A stretch of DNA of 24,768 nt, taken from NCBI GenBank assembly GCA_050694015.1, contig JBOGWY010000347.1, positions 1-24,768 of the forward strand, read 5' to 3'. The notes under the pieces are model-generated. The model was not told the origin of the DNA, did not search any database, and saw nothing but the letters and a program-made list of their open reading frames with translations. Made by a program: the position numbers and the translations under genes. Shown here one piece after another: positions 15,314-23,047 of the stretch. The DNA is from JBOGWY01 sp050694015. GTDB lineage: Bacteria; Actinomycetota; CADDZG01; WHSQ01. The stretch's first letter is position 1, and each line of letters begins with the position of its first letter.

Positions 15314-16827
15314 TGCCGTTCACACCGCCGCACGTCGAACTGTCCGCGATCGCCCCCGAGATCGCCCTGTCGGTCGCCGCGTTGCTCTTGCTGGTGATCG
15401 ATGCGTTCGTGGGCGAACGCTTCCACAACTGGCACTTACCTATCCTCACGACGATCGGGTTCATCGCGGCCGTGTACTTCGCTCTCGACGGATGGGACCG
15501 CGCCGGCGAGGTCCAACTCGCCTCGATGGTCGTCAACGACGGATTCGCCAACTTCGTGAAGCTCGCACTGTGCGCGTTCGGCGTTCTGACCGTGTGGCTC
15601 GCGCGCGAGTATCTGACCCGCGAAGGGATCGAGGAATCGGAGTTCTACGCGCTCGTTCTCTTCGCGGTGGCGGGGATGATGCTCATGGCGTCGGCGAGCG
15701 ATCTGATCGTCATGTTCCTAGCGCTTGAGACGTTCTCGCTCGCTCTCTACGTGCTTGTGGGGTTCCGTCGTCGCTCGCTGACGAGCCAGGAATCCGCCCT
15801 GAAGTACTTCCTGCTCGGTGCGTTCTCGTCGGCGTTCTTCCTTCTCGGGATCGCGCTGGCGTACGGAGCGACGGGCGGGACGAACTTCTATCCGGGGGCC
15901 GGTTCGGAAGCGAGCCTGGCGGGCTTCCTCGATTCGAACCCGGCCGGTGGTGTCGGTCTGCTCGTGCTCGCGACCGGACTCCTGATCATCGGGCTCGGCT
16001 TCAAGATCGCGGCGGTGCCGTTCCATATGTGGACGCCGGACGCGTACCAGGGCGCGCCGTCTCCGGTGACCGGGTTCATGGCGGCGGCCACGAAGATCGC
16101 CGGTTTCGCCGCGCTTCTGCGCCTGCTCGACGCGACCCTGTTCCCCCTTAGGACCGACTGGAAGCCTCTCGCGATCGCGATCGCGGTGGCAACGATGGTG
16201 ATCGGGTCGGTGGTAGCGGTGGTTCAGGAAGACGTGAAACGGATGCTCGCGTACTCGTCGATCGCGCACGCGGGATTCGTGTTGATCGGCGTCATCGCCA
16301 CGAACGACCGTGGTGTCTCCGGCTCGCTGTTCTATCTGGCGACCTACGGACTCACCGTTCTCGGGGCGTTCGCCGTGATCGCCGCCGTCGCCGGTCGCGA
16401 CGAGCGTCGCGTCCGGCTCTCGCAACTCAAGGGTCTCTTCTACGAACAACCCTTGATGTCCGGCGCGCTGACGCTCTTCCTCCTTTCGCTCGCCGGTGTG
16501 CCGATCACATCCGGGTTCGTGGGCAAGCTCGTCGTCTTCGGTGCCGCGATCGAAGGCGGCTATTCGTGGCTCGTAGTCATAGGTGTGCTGGCGAGCGCGG
16601 TCGCCGCGTTCTTCTACCTGCGCGTCATGGTCGTGATGTACATGCAGGAGCCCGACGCCCCGTCCGCCGATACCGCAGGCGTCCTCGCGAAGGGCGTCGT
16701 CGCGGTCACCGCCGTGGCGACGATCGTCTTCGGGTTGTTCTGGGGGCCTTTGATCCGCGCCGCCGAGGATGCGACGTTCTTCGCCGAACGGTCGGCGACC
16801 CCTCCGGTTCAGACTGAGGGTCGCTAA
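15313..16827 (+). CDS. nuoN: NADH-quinone oxidoreductase subunit N
   Basis: This 504-residue antiporter-like subunit has about 14 helices and closes operon 1. The conserved glutamate is in FLALETFSLALYVLVGF. The lysines are in LKYFLLGAFSSA, GFKIAAVPFHMWTPDAY and MAAATKIAGF, and DVKRMLAYSSIAHAGF is intact. Start ATG 15313 overlaps the nuoM stop by one base. Its TAA (16825-16827) overlaps the TAG of the convergent minus-strand gene, leaving no room for a conventional terminator between the two. Transcripts from both sides are therefore likely to overlap. Confidence 0.96.
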   Translation: MPFTPPHVELSAIAPEIALSVAALLLLVIDAFVGERFHNWHLPILTTIGFIAAVYFALDGWDRAGEVQLASMVVNDGFANFVKLALCAFGVLTVWLAREYLTREGIEESEFYALVLFAVAGMMLMASASDLIVMFLALETFSLALYVLVGFRRRSLTSQESALKYFLLGAFSSAFFLLGIALAYGATGGTNFYPGAGSEASLAGFLDSNPAGGVGLLVLATGLLIIGLGFKIAAVPFHMWTPDAYQGAPSPVTGFMAAATKIAGFAALLRLLDATLFPLRTDWKPLAIAIAVATMVIGSVVAVVQEDVKRMLAYSSIAHAGFVLIGVIATNDRGVSGSLFYLATYGLTVLGAFAVIAAVAGRDERRVRLSQLKGLFYEQPLMSGALTLFLLSLAGVPITSGFVGKLVVFGAAIEGGYSWLVVIGVLASAVAAFFYLRVMVVMYMQEPDAPSADTAGVLAKGVVAVTAVATIVFGLFWGPLIRAAEDATFFAERSATPPVQTEGR

Positions 16828-17525
16828 CCCACTCGCGCGTCGACCTTCGGCGGTGGTTCCAACACGGCCGGCGTGGCATCCCCGCCGAGCGCGACGAACG
16901 TCCGTGTCAGCGCGATGGTCCCGGCGAGGCCGAACACCTCGACGAGCACCGACAGTCCCGCCCAGACGGCGCCGAGACGCTGCGGCGCTTCGGCGAGCGT
17001 CGCGGCCCAAGCTCCGAAGTTCGGCAGGATGAACAGAACCGCGAACACGATCCCGACCGGCACCCGGTGGCCCTTGGTGAGCGCGATGCTCCGGGCCGCG
17101 GCATCGAAGGGGCGGCGACGCTCGAGGATGGCCGCCACCTGCATCAACGCCAGCACCGCACCGACGAAGAAGATGCCGATGCCGGCGAGCGCCAGGCCGC
17201 CGATCAGCGCCGCGGTCGAGACGACGGTCGCCCACACGACGCGCCAGAAGCAGCGGTGACGCCACGCGGCCTTGATCCACATGTCCGCGGAGCGCTCGGG
17301 GGTCGCTCGCCCCGCCGCGAGCGTCGCCGCGATCTGCACGTAGAACGAGACGGCTATCAATAGAAGCGCGATCGCGAGGTCGGCTCCCTCGACCGTGGCG
17401 AGGCTGTCGGCTGCGAGCGGCACCAGGATCGTGATCGCGAGTAGCACCACGAAGGGGGGCCGGAACAACGAAGCGATCCCGTCGGCGATGGCGTGACCCG
17501 CTCGGATCTGCTCGCCGTTGGACAT
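16824..17525 (-). CDS. Six-helix integral membrane protein of unknown function
   Basis: This is a 233-residue protein with about six hydrophobic helices: FVVLLAITILVPLAADSL, LAIALLLIAVSFYVQIAATL, two in the WATVVSTAALIGG...VGAVLALMQVAAIL block, PVGIVFAVLFILPNFGAWAA, and VLVEVFGLAGTIAL. The segment RRPFDAAARSIALTKGHR just before helix 5 resembles YciC/DUF975 or glycerophosphodiester-phosphodiesterase-associated membrane domains; this is a weak impression only. No catalytic motif is visible. The start is ATG at 17525-17523, with AGGA eight bases upstream on that strand. Its end overlaps nuoN by four bases tail to tail. It lies between the two nuo operons and is transcribed away from operon 2. 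Any role in respiration would be inferred from location alone. Confidence 0.75.
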   Translation of the reverse strand: MSNGEQIRAGHAIADGIASLFRPPFVVLLAITILVPLAADSLATVEGADLAIALLLIAVSFYVQIAATLAAGRATPERSADMWIKAAWRHRCFWRVVWATVVSTAALIGGLALAGIGIFFVGAVLALMQVAAILERRRPFDAAARSIALTKGHRVPVGIVFAVLFILPNFGAWAATLAEAPQRLGAVWAGLSVLVEVFGLAGTIALTRTFVALGGDATPAVLEPPPKVDARVG

Positions 17526-17708
17526 CGATGAATCCTAGTTTCCATCCCGCCGCGCGACCCTTGTTCACGAGGGAACGAACTCCTTGGAACGAATGCCCTG
17601 CGTGTTAGTTTTCGGCGGGTTAACCAGGGGTTTCGTCACTTACGGACGAACTCCGGGGCTCCAGAAAAAGGCAATGCTTCATCGACGCGGTTAGGAGTCG
17701 GACTCCAC
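17526..17708. promoter_or_regulatory. Divergent promoter region between the membrane-protein gene and nuoA2
   Basis: The 183-base gap must hold the promoters of both the minus-strand gene and operon 2. GGAACGAA is repeated directly at 17572-17579 and 17586-17593 (14-base period). ACGAACTCC occurs at 17575-17583 and again at 17646-17654. A possible + strand promoter is TTGGAA (17584-17589), 16 bases, then TAGTTT (17606-17611), with the second repeat overlapping its -35. The repeats may be a regulator site, but I recognise no family. No match to the Rex consensus is present, unlike the gap before operon 1. Confidence 0.45.
17694..17706 (+). promoter_or_regulatory. Short palindrome over the nuoA2 ribosome binding site
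   Basis: GGAGTC-G-GACTCC is symmetric around one base and contains most of the nuoA2 Shine-Dalgarno (AGGAG, 17693-17697, 11 bases before the GTG at 17709). In mRNA it could fold as GGAGT-CGG-ACTCC, a five-bp stem that partly hides the site. The stem is short, so a regulatory role is only a possibility. Confidence 0.35.
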
Positions 17709-18077
17709 GTGCCGGACGGTTATTTCGGGCAGTACGTAACGGTCGCGATCTTCGCCATCGCGGGAGCCGCCATCGTCTTCGGGACGATCGGGGCGTCCCG
17801 GCTCATCCAGCCTCGGGTGCCCCACGCCGAGAAGTTCACGACCTACGAATCGGGCATCGATCCGATCGGCACGGGCTGGAGTCAGGCGAACGTCCGCTAC
17901 TACATCTTCGCTCTGCTTTTCGTCGTGTTCGATGTCGAAGCCGTGTTCCTGTTCCCGTGGGCGGTGGTATTCGAGCGTCTCGGGACCCAGGCGTTCGTCG
18001 AGATGCTGGTCTTCATCGCCATCTTGGCCATCGCCCTCGTCTATGCGATCAAGAAGAAGGTGCTCGAATGGCTGTAG
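17709..18077 (+). CDS. nuoA2: Complex I subunit A, second copy
   Basis: This 122-residue, three-helix subunit is the first gene of the operon that lacks nuoEFG. It has the family pattern (YESGIDPIGTGW in the first loop, and FVVFDVEAVFLFPWAVVF with the conserved acids in helix 2). It is clearly paralogous to the NuoA encoded at 2040 but diverged, for example in the N-terminus and loop. Start GTG 17709 is supported by AGGAG at 17693-17697. The gene overlaps nuoB2 by ten bases. Confidence 0.92.
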   Translation: MPDGYFGQYVTVAIFAIAGAAIVFGTIGASRLIQPRVPHAEKFTTYESGIDPIGTGWSQANVRYYIFALLFVVFDVEAVFLFPWAVVFERLGTQAFVEMLVFIAILAIALVYAIKKKVLEWL

Positions 18078-18598
18078 CCCAGAAGTCCAAGCTCCCCAAG
18101 CCCGTCTCCGCGCTGCTGAACTGGAGCCGCAAGTACTCGCTGTGGTGCATGCAGTTCGGTCTCGCCTGTTGCGGGATCGAGATGGGGGCCGCCTTTGCGA
18201 GCAAGTTCGACGTGATCCGTTTCGGTGTGATCCCGTTCCCCGCCTCGCCTCGTCAAGCAGACCTGTTGGTGGTTGCAGGAACGCTCACCGACAAGATGGC
18301 GGCGCCGATCAAGCGCGTCTACGACCAGATGCCCGAACCTAAGTACGTGATCTCGATGGGTTCGTGCGCGAACTGCGGGGGCCCGTACTGGGACTCGTAC
18401 TCGGTCACGAAGGGATGCGACCAGATCATCCCGGTCGATGTCTATGTGCCCGGGTGCCCGCCGCGTCCCGAGGCGCTGCTGCAGGGGATCATCCGCTTGC
18501 AGGACAAGATCCAGAACGAAGACGTCGCCGAAAAGTGGAAGGGCCACACGACGGTCATCCCACAGATCCCCGAACCAGGGCTGGCCGGAGGGATCTAG
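18068..18598 (+). CDS. nuoB2: Complex I subunit B, second copy (N2 cluster)
   Basis: This 176-residue N2-cluster subunit has all four ligands: C34-C35 in GLACCGIE, C100 in GSCANCGG and the cysteine of PGCPPRPE. The spacing equals that of the first copy. An extra cysteine in SCANCGG and another in SLWCMQFG distinguish it from the first copy. The C-terminus is extended by about 20 residues (KWKGHTTVIPQIPEPGL). Start ATG 18068 lies inside nuoA2 and gives an N-terminus (MAVAQKSKLPKPV) of normal length. It is predicted to pass electrons to quinone as usual, so this complex remains a quinone reductase. Confidence 0.93.
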   Translation: MAVAQKSKLPKPVSALLNWSRKYSLWCMQFGLACCGIEMGAAFASKFDVIRFGVIPFPASPRQADLLVVAGTLTDKMAAPIKRVYDQMPEPKYVISMGSCANCGGPYWDSYSVTKGCDQIIPVDVYVPGCPPRPEALLQGIIRLQDKIQNEDVAEKWKGHTTVIPQIPEPGLAGGI

Positions 18599-19159
18599 TT
18601 GGCGGTTATAGAGAAGGTTTCTCCCGAGGAGGCTTTGGAGCGCGTTCAGGGCGCGCTGGGAGATCAGGCATCGGTGCGCCTTAACTTCGACCACGTCGAC
18701 GTCACCTGCGACCGTTCCAAGCTCGTCGACGTGATGACGACCCTGCGGGACGCCGAGGGCATCAGGTGCCGTTACTTCGGGTTCCTGTCCGCGGTCGATC
18801 GCTCGGAGTTTCCCCTCGAAGAGGGTCAGCAGGCGCCGGAGATGCCGCTCGAGGTTCTGGTCCACGTCTATTCGCCGGAGTTCGTGATCCAGTGCTTCGT
18901 TCACGTGCCGGTGGAGCTCACGGGCGCCGTCTGCCCGAGCATCACCGGCGTTTACGGCGGTGCCATCTGGCACGAGCGCGAGTGTCACGAGATGTTCGGC
19001 ATCGACTTCGAAGGGCATCCCCGCCTCGTCGGGCTCTACCTGCCCGAAGACTTCGAGGGGCATCCCGGTCTGCGGTCTTTCAAGCTCCCGAGCCGCGCGC
19101 TGGTCAAGTCGTGGCCGGGGGCGAAGGATCCGGATGAAGCCGCGGCGGGTGGGCGCTAG
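18599..19159 (+). CDS. nuoC2: Complex I subunit C, second copy
   Basis: This 186-residue 30-kDa-family subunit is recognised by IWHERECHEMFGIDFEGHP and LPEDFEGHPGLRSF. It aligns in order with the first copy (FFEREIYDLFGVHFDGHP) but is strongly diverged in the N-terminal half. The start is an unusual TTG at 18599, immediately after the nuoB2 TAG. It is supported by a strong GGAGGG at 18587-18592, six bases before it. I recall that the second nuo cluster of Streptomyces lacks nuoC, so its presence here makes this a fuller 11-subunit-type set. It ends directly before nuoD2 with no gap. Confidence 0.9.
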   Translation: MAVIEKVSPEEALERVQGALGDQASVRLNFDHVDVTCDRSKLVDVMTTLRDAEGIRCRYFGFLSAVDRSEFPLEEGQQAPEMPLEVLVHVYSPEFVIQCFVHVPVELTGAVCPSITGVYGGAIWHERECHEMFGIDFEGHPRLVGLYLPEDFEGHPGLRSFKLPSRALVKSWPGAKDPDEAAAGGR

Positions 19160-20377
19160 ATGAGGGGCACGGATGACGCCTTTGGGCGGGCGGGTGGTTC
19201 GACAACTGTGACCGGTACCAGTGAAGCTAGGCCCAACGTCCAGTGGCCCGAGGACATCGTCACCGAGCAGGCACTCGGGAAACTCGAGACCCAGGAGATG
19301 GTCCTCAACGTGGGGCCGCAGCACCCGGCGACGCACGGAGTGTTCCGACTTCTCGCGACGATAGACGGAGAGATCCTCATCGGAGCCGAGCCCATCATCG
19401 GCTACATGCACCGCGGCTACGAGAAGCTCGTGGAAGGGCGCGACTACCGGCAGATCACGAACCTCGTGTCCCGTATGGACTGGCTGTCGGGCATCAGCAA
19501 CGAGCTACCGATGTGGATGGCGGTCGAGAAGATGATGGAGATCGAGGTACCGCGTCGCGGGCAGTTCATGCGGGTGATCATGGTCGAGATGAACCGGATC
19601 CTGAATCATCTGATGTTCTTCGCGTCGTTCGGCGCGGAACTCGGAGCGATCACGCCGACCTTCTACGCGTTCCGCGAGCGTGAGGACATCCAGTACGCGC
19701 TCGAGTCGGCGACCGGGGGGCGCATGCACTTCGGGTTCATGCGCTGCGGGGGCCTGAAGGAGGACGTCCCGCGCGGTTTCTTCGCACAGTCGTTGAAGGC
19801 CGTGCGCCAGGTGATCGACCGCCTCGACCAGTACGAGGATCTGTTGATCGGTAACGAGATCTACAAGGAGCGCACAATCGGCGTCGGTGTCCTCGATCCC
19901 GCCCTCGCCTACAGCTACGGCGTCTCGGGACCGATCGCCCGCGCCTCGGGCATCACGATGGACGTTCGCAAGGACGACCCCTACCTCGTCTACGACGAGT
20001 TCGATTTCAACGTTCACACCGGCTCCCACGGCGACGCGTTCGACCGTTTCTGGGTGCTCCTGCACGAGGTCGTGGAGTCGGCGCGCATCGTCGAACAGGC
20101 GATCGAAGGCATCCCGCCCGGTCCCGTCCTGGGTAAGGTCCCGCGCGTGATCCAGGCCCCCAAGGGCGAGGTCTACGTGCGCACCGAGAACCCGCTGGGG
20201 GAACTCGGCTTCTACCTCGTATCCGACGGAGATCGCCGGCCGTATCGGATGAAGATCCGCACGCCGAGCTACAACAACGTCTCGGTGTTGCCGGAGGTGC
20301 TCAAGAACACGTTCGTGGCCGACATGATCGCGATCCTCGGCTCCTTCTTCTTCGTCCTCGGAGACATCGATCGCTGA
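19160..20377 (+). CDS. nuoD2: Complex I subunit D, second copy (quinone-site subunit)
   Basis: This 405-residue 49-kDa-family subunit has the quinone-site loop GPQHPATHGVFR with its His, and GYMHRGYEK with the conserved Tyr. It then continues with SRMDWL, EMNRILNHLMFF and the family end GDIDR. HRGYEK here replaces HTGMEK in the first copy. The N-terminal 45 residues are polar and not conserved. ATG 19160 is adjacent to the nuoC2 stop; an in-frame GTG at 19208 is a possible later start. The end overlaps nuoH2 as TGATG. Unlike nuoD of operon 1, it is followed directly by nuoH, with no nuoE, nuoF or nuoG between. Confidence 0.94.
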   Translation: MRGTDDAFGRAGGSTTVTGTSEARPNVQWPEDIVTEQALGKLETQEMVLNVGPQHPATHGVFRLLATIDGEILIGAEPIIGYMHRGYEKLVEGRDYRQITNLVSRMDWLSGISNELPMWMAVEKMMEIEVPRRGQFMRVIMVEMNRILNHLMFFASFGAELGAITPTFYAFREREDIQYALESATGGRMHFGFMRCGGLKEDVPRGFFAQSLKAVRQVIDRLDQYEDLLIGNEIYKERTIGVGVLDPALAYSYGVSGPIARASGITMDVRKDDPYLVYDEFDFNVHTGSHGDAFDRFWVLLHEVVESARIVEQAIEGIPPGPVLGKVPRVIQAPKGEVYVRTENPLGELGFYLVSDGDRRPYRMKIRTPSYNNVSVLPEVLKNTFVADMIAILGSFFFVLGDIDR

Positions 20378-21411
20378 TGCCCGACTTCATCGCTAACTTC
20401 GAGCTCACGCCCTGGTGGGCGCTCACCATCAAGCTGGTGGTGATCCTCACGATCGTCCCGGTGGGGTCGTTGATCGGCGGCTACGCGCTGCACAAGGAGC
20501 TCGCGCACCTCCAGCACCGCCTCGGACCGATGTACCCCGGTGGCTTCCACGGGTGGGGCCAGACCCTCGCCGACGGACTGAAGTTCATCCTGAAGGAGGA
20601 CATCGTCCCGGCAAAGGCCGACAAACACGTCTTCAAGCTCGCCCCGGGACTGGTGTACATCCCGGCGGTTCTGCTCTACATCGCGATCCCGGTCGGACCC
20701 GAGTTGATCGTCACCGACCTCGATGTCGGTCTCTTCTTCCTCCTGGCGATCGGTTCGATCGGCGCGATCGGGACTCTGGTAGCGGGATGGGCGAGCGCCA
20801 ACAAGTACGCGCTGATCGGTTCGCTGCGCGCCGCGGCGCAGCTGATCGCCTACGAGCTCCCGATCGTCCTCACCGCTGCCGTCGTCGCGATGCTCGCCGG
20901 CTCGTTGTCGGTCGTAGACATCGTCGAGGCACAGGATTGGCCCTTCGCCTTCTGGCCGCCGGGCATCGGGCTGATCGCGTTCATGGTCTTCGTGACCGGC
21001 GCGATGGCCGAGATGACGATGCCGCCGTTCGACATGCCGATCGCGGAATCCGAGATCATCACCGGACCGTGGACGGAGTACACCGGGATGAGGTTCATCT
21101 TCGGCTTCTTCGGTGCTGAGATGGCCCACCTCGTTGCGTACAGCGGGATCGCGGCGACGCTGTTCCTCGGCGGTTACAAGCCGATCGTGCCGTGGGAGCC
21201 CCTCGAGGTCATCCCCGGCGTGATCTGGTTCCTCGTGAAGGTCGTGTTCATGTTCTTCGTCCTCATCTGGGCGCGCTTCACGTGGCCGCGCCTCCGTGAG
21301 GACCAGTTGCAGAAGTTCTCGTGGAAAGCGCTGATCCCACTGAGCCTCGTCCTGATCCTCGCGACCGGGGCTTGGATCCTGTACGCACCGGAGGCGCTGT
21401 GGCCCAGGTAG
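20377..21411 (+). CDS. nuoH2: Complex I subunit H, second copy
   Basis: This 344-residue ND1-family membrane subunit is 51 residues shorter than the first copy, mostly at the ends. LADGLKFILKED and the TEYTGMRF segment are conserved. The quinone-chamber loop reads EMTMPPFDMPIAESEI (E212 to I227), where the first copy and most homologues have ETNRAPFDLPEAE. The usual Asn-Arg pair is Thr-Met (T214, M215). The N-terminal signature is also changed (HLQHRLGPMYPGGFHG instead of SRVGPNRWGP). These changes suggest a quinone entry or coupling environment that differs from operon 1. The start shares an A with the nuoD2 TGA. Confidence 0.93.
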   Translation: MPDFIANFELTPWWALTIKLVVILTIVPVGSLIGGYALHKELAHLQHRLGPMYPGGFHGWGQTLADGLKFILKEDIVPAKADKHVFKLAPGLVYIPAVLLYIAIPVGPELIVTDLDVGLFFLLAIGSIGAIGTLVAGWASANKYALIGSLRAAAQLIAYELPIVLTAAVVAMLAGSLSVVDIVEAQDWPFAFWPPGIGLIAFMVFVTGAMAEMTMPPFDMPIAESEIITGPWTEYTGMRFIFGFFGAEMAHLVAYSGIAATLFLGGYKPIVPWEPLEVIPGVIWFLVKVVFMFFVLIWARFTWPRLREDQLQKFSWKALIPLSLVLILATGAWILYAPEALWPR

Positions 21412-22529
21412 ACGAACGCCGGACCGCGGACAGGGCGCGCGCCGACCTCGCGCGGGAGCGGAAGCGCACGTTCGGCATCGGCTTGCTCAAGGGCATGGCC
21501 GTCACGATCAAGCACCTCTTCAGCCACAACACGGTCATCGAGTACCCGGACGAGATGCAGGACCTCTCGCCGCGCACGCGCGGTGTCATCGCGCTGAAGG
21601 AAGAGAACTGCACGGTCTGCATGCTCTGCGCCCGCGAGTGTCCGGACTGGTGCATCTACATCGACTCGCACAAGGAAACGTTGCCGCCGAAGCGCGCCGG
21701 TGGACGCCAGCGCAAACGCAACGTGCTCGACCGTTTCGCGATCGACTACGCGCTGTGCATGTACTGCGGCATCTGCGTCGAGGTCTGTCCTTACGACGCG
21801 CTGTTCTGGAGTCGCGAGTTCGAGTACGCAGAGTTCGACATCCGCGAACTGACGCACGAGAAGGAGCGCCTCTCGGACTGGATGTCGTCGGTGCTTCCCC
21901 CGCCCCCACTGGAGGAGGGCGCGTTGCTTCCCGGTCAACCCGAACCGGAAGCGCCCGCCGTCGCCGCGGGGGGTGCCGGTCCCGGCAGCGCCCAGCGTCC
22001 CTCCACCCCGGCCGCAGGAACCGCCGCCGCGGAGCGTCCCGAACAGGCTCAGCGACCTCCGGCCGCGGCCGCCACGGCCGCGCCCACGACGACCCAGGCG
22101 ACCCCCGGTCAACAGCAAGCCGGCGAGACCAAGGCACCGGAGGAATCGGCGGCCCCCACCGCCGCGACCGAAGAGCGCCGTACCGAGAAGCCGGGGGGTG
22201 GGCGGGGGGATCAGCCCATCGAGGTGAAAGCCACTGATACCGAAGAGCCCGAGGCGATCGCATCGCCGACCGAGGCCGCCTCTCCTAGCCCGCAACAGGA
22301 ACGCGCCCGCGAGGAAGCCCTGGCCGAGGAGGCTCGGACGCCTAACGTCGAGGTGCCTCGCGAGGAGCCTCGGCCTGTCGCTCTCGAGAAGACCGAGGAC
22401 CCTGAGGCCGTCTACAAGAAGGTGCTCGACGAGCAGCGTGCCGCGGGGGCTTCACCTCAGGTTGCCGAGGCGCGCGCCAAGGTCGCGCGCGTGAAGGCGG
22501 AACGCGGGATCAAGCGGGGTGGTAAGTGA
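21399..22529 (+). CDS. nuoI2: Complex I subunit I, second copy, with long Ala/Pro/Glu-rich C-terminal extension
   Basis: From GTG 21399 (inside the end of nuoH2, with GGAGG at 21390-21394) the product is 376 residues, more than twice the usual length. Residues 1-165 are a complete NuoI: C71, C74, C77 and C81 in CTVCMLCAREC, and C120, C123, C126 and C130 in CMYCGICVEVCP. Between them is a basic loop (PPKRAGGRQRKRN). Residues 166-376 are an extension: PPPPLEE, then about 150 residues of low-complexity Ala, Pro, Thr, Glu and Gln, then a charged helical end with EAVYKKVLDEQRAAG and VARVKAERGIKRGGK. The codon pattern stays in frame to a clean stop overlapping nuoJ2 (GTGA), so this is not a frameshift artefact. 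ATG 21495 is a less likely start. The tail may dock an electron donor. Confidence 0.92.
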   Translation: MAQVDERRTADRARADLARERKRTFGIGLLKGMAVTIKHLFSHNTVIEYPDEMQDLSPRTRGVIALKEENCTVCMLCARECPDWCIYIDSHKETLPPKRAGGRQRKRNVLDRFAIDYALCMYCGICVEVCPYDALFWSREFEYAEFDIRELTHEKERLSDWMSSVLPPPPLEEGALLPGQPEPEAPAVAAGGAGPGSAQRPSTPAAGTAAAERPEQAQRPPAAAATAAPTTTQATPGQQQAGETKAPEESAAPTAATEERRTEKPGGGRGDQPIEVKATDTEEPEAIASPTEAASPSPQQERAREEALAEEARTPNVEVPREEPRPVALEKTEDPEAVYKKVLDEQRAAGASPQVAEARAKVARVKAERGIKRGGK

Positions 22530-23047
22530 CCCTCCCGCTCTACCAACAGATCGCCTTCTGGCTCCTCGCCGTGGTGATAGCGGGATCTGCGGTCCGCGTC
22601 GTCACCGCGCGCAACGTCATCCATGCGGCTCTGTACCTCGTCGCCACGCTGATGAGTGCAGGGATGCTCTACATCTTCTTGCTCGCCGAGTTCGTGGCAT
22701 GGGTCCAGGTGCTCGTCTATGTCGGCGCGATCGTCGTCCTGATGCTGTTCGGATTGATGCTGACGCGCGCGCCGATCGGCACGGGCAACTTCGACAACGA
22801 CCAGAGATTGCTGGCGGCGATCTGTGCGGGCGCCGTCTTCGGGGTCACGAGTTGGATCCTCGTCGAAGCGTTCGATACGCGGAAGATCATCCTCGACGTA
22901 GAGCGGCCCACGACGAGCGCCAACATCGGTGAGCTGATCTTCTCGGACTTCGTCTTGCCGTTCGAGGTCGTGTCGGTGCTGCTGCTCGCGGCGCTGGTGG
23001 GCGCGGTCGTTATCGCGAAGCGCGACGTGGATCGGAGCGATCGCTGA
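22526..23047 (+). CDS. nuoJ2: Complex I subunit J, second copy
   Basis: This 173-residue ND6-family membrane subunit has about five helices. The bulged third helix is recognised as VQVLVYVGAIVVLMLFGLML, matching the first copy. A loop with PTTSANIGELIFSDFVLPFE precedes the last helix, as in NuoJ generally. GTG 22526 overlaps the long nuoI2 frame as GTGA, so translation of the extension leads directly into this gene. The stop overlaps nuoK2 as TGATG. Confidence 0.92.
   Translation: MTLPLYQQIAFWLLAVVIAGSAVRVVTARNVIHAALYLVATLMSAGMLYIFLLAEFVAWVQVLVYVGAIVVLMLFGLMLTRAPIGTGNFDNDQRLLAAICAGAVFGVTSWILVEAFDTRKIILDVERPTTSANIGELIFSDFVLPFEVVSVLLLAALVGAVVIAKRDVDRSDR

Noticed and set aside
16170..16185. 16-bp palindrome made of repeated GCGATC inside nuoN, considered as a HIP1-like repeated element.
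   Set aside because: It is explained by alternating Ile-Ala codons (ATC GCG) in a membrane helix, and no family of copies was noticed elsewhere.
16818..16830. GGGT-CGCTA-ACCC stem at the nuoN end, considered as a bidirectional terminator.
   Set aside because: Only four pairs and no T-runs on either side; likely chance.
15718..17568. Very long open frame on the minus strand (over 600 codons) across nuoN and the membrane-protein gene.
   Set aside because: Its translation is Arg/Asp/Gly-rich without domains and lies opposite well-identified genes. Long antisense frames are expected at this GC content.
17561..17579. TTGTTCACGAGGGAACGAA in the divergent gap, considered as a second Rex site.
   Set aside because: It does not have the TTGTGAA/TTCACAA half-sites; only GTTC/GAAC is symmetric.
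21894..22529. Possibility that the NuoI2 extension is a separate gene or a frameshift product.
   Set aside because: The frame is continuous from the ferredoxin core, no ribosome site with a start was evident at the junction, and the stop overlaps nuoJ2 in the same way as other genes in the operon.
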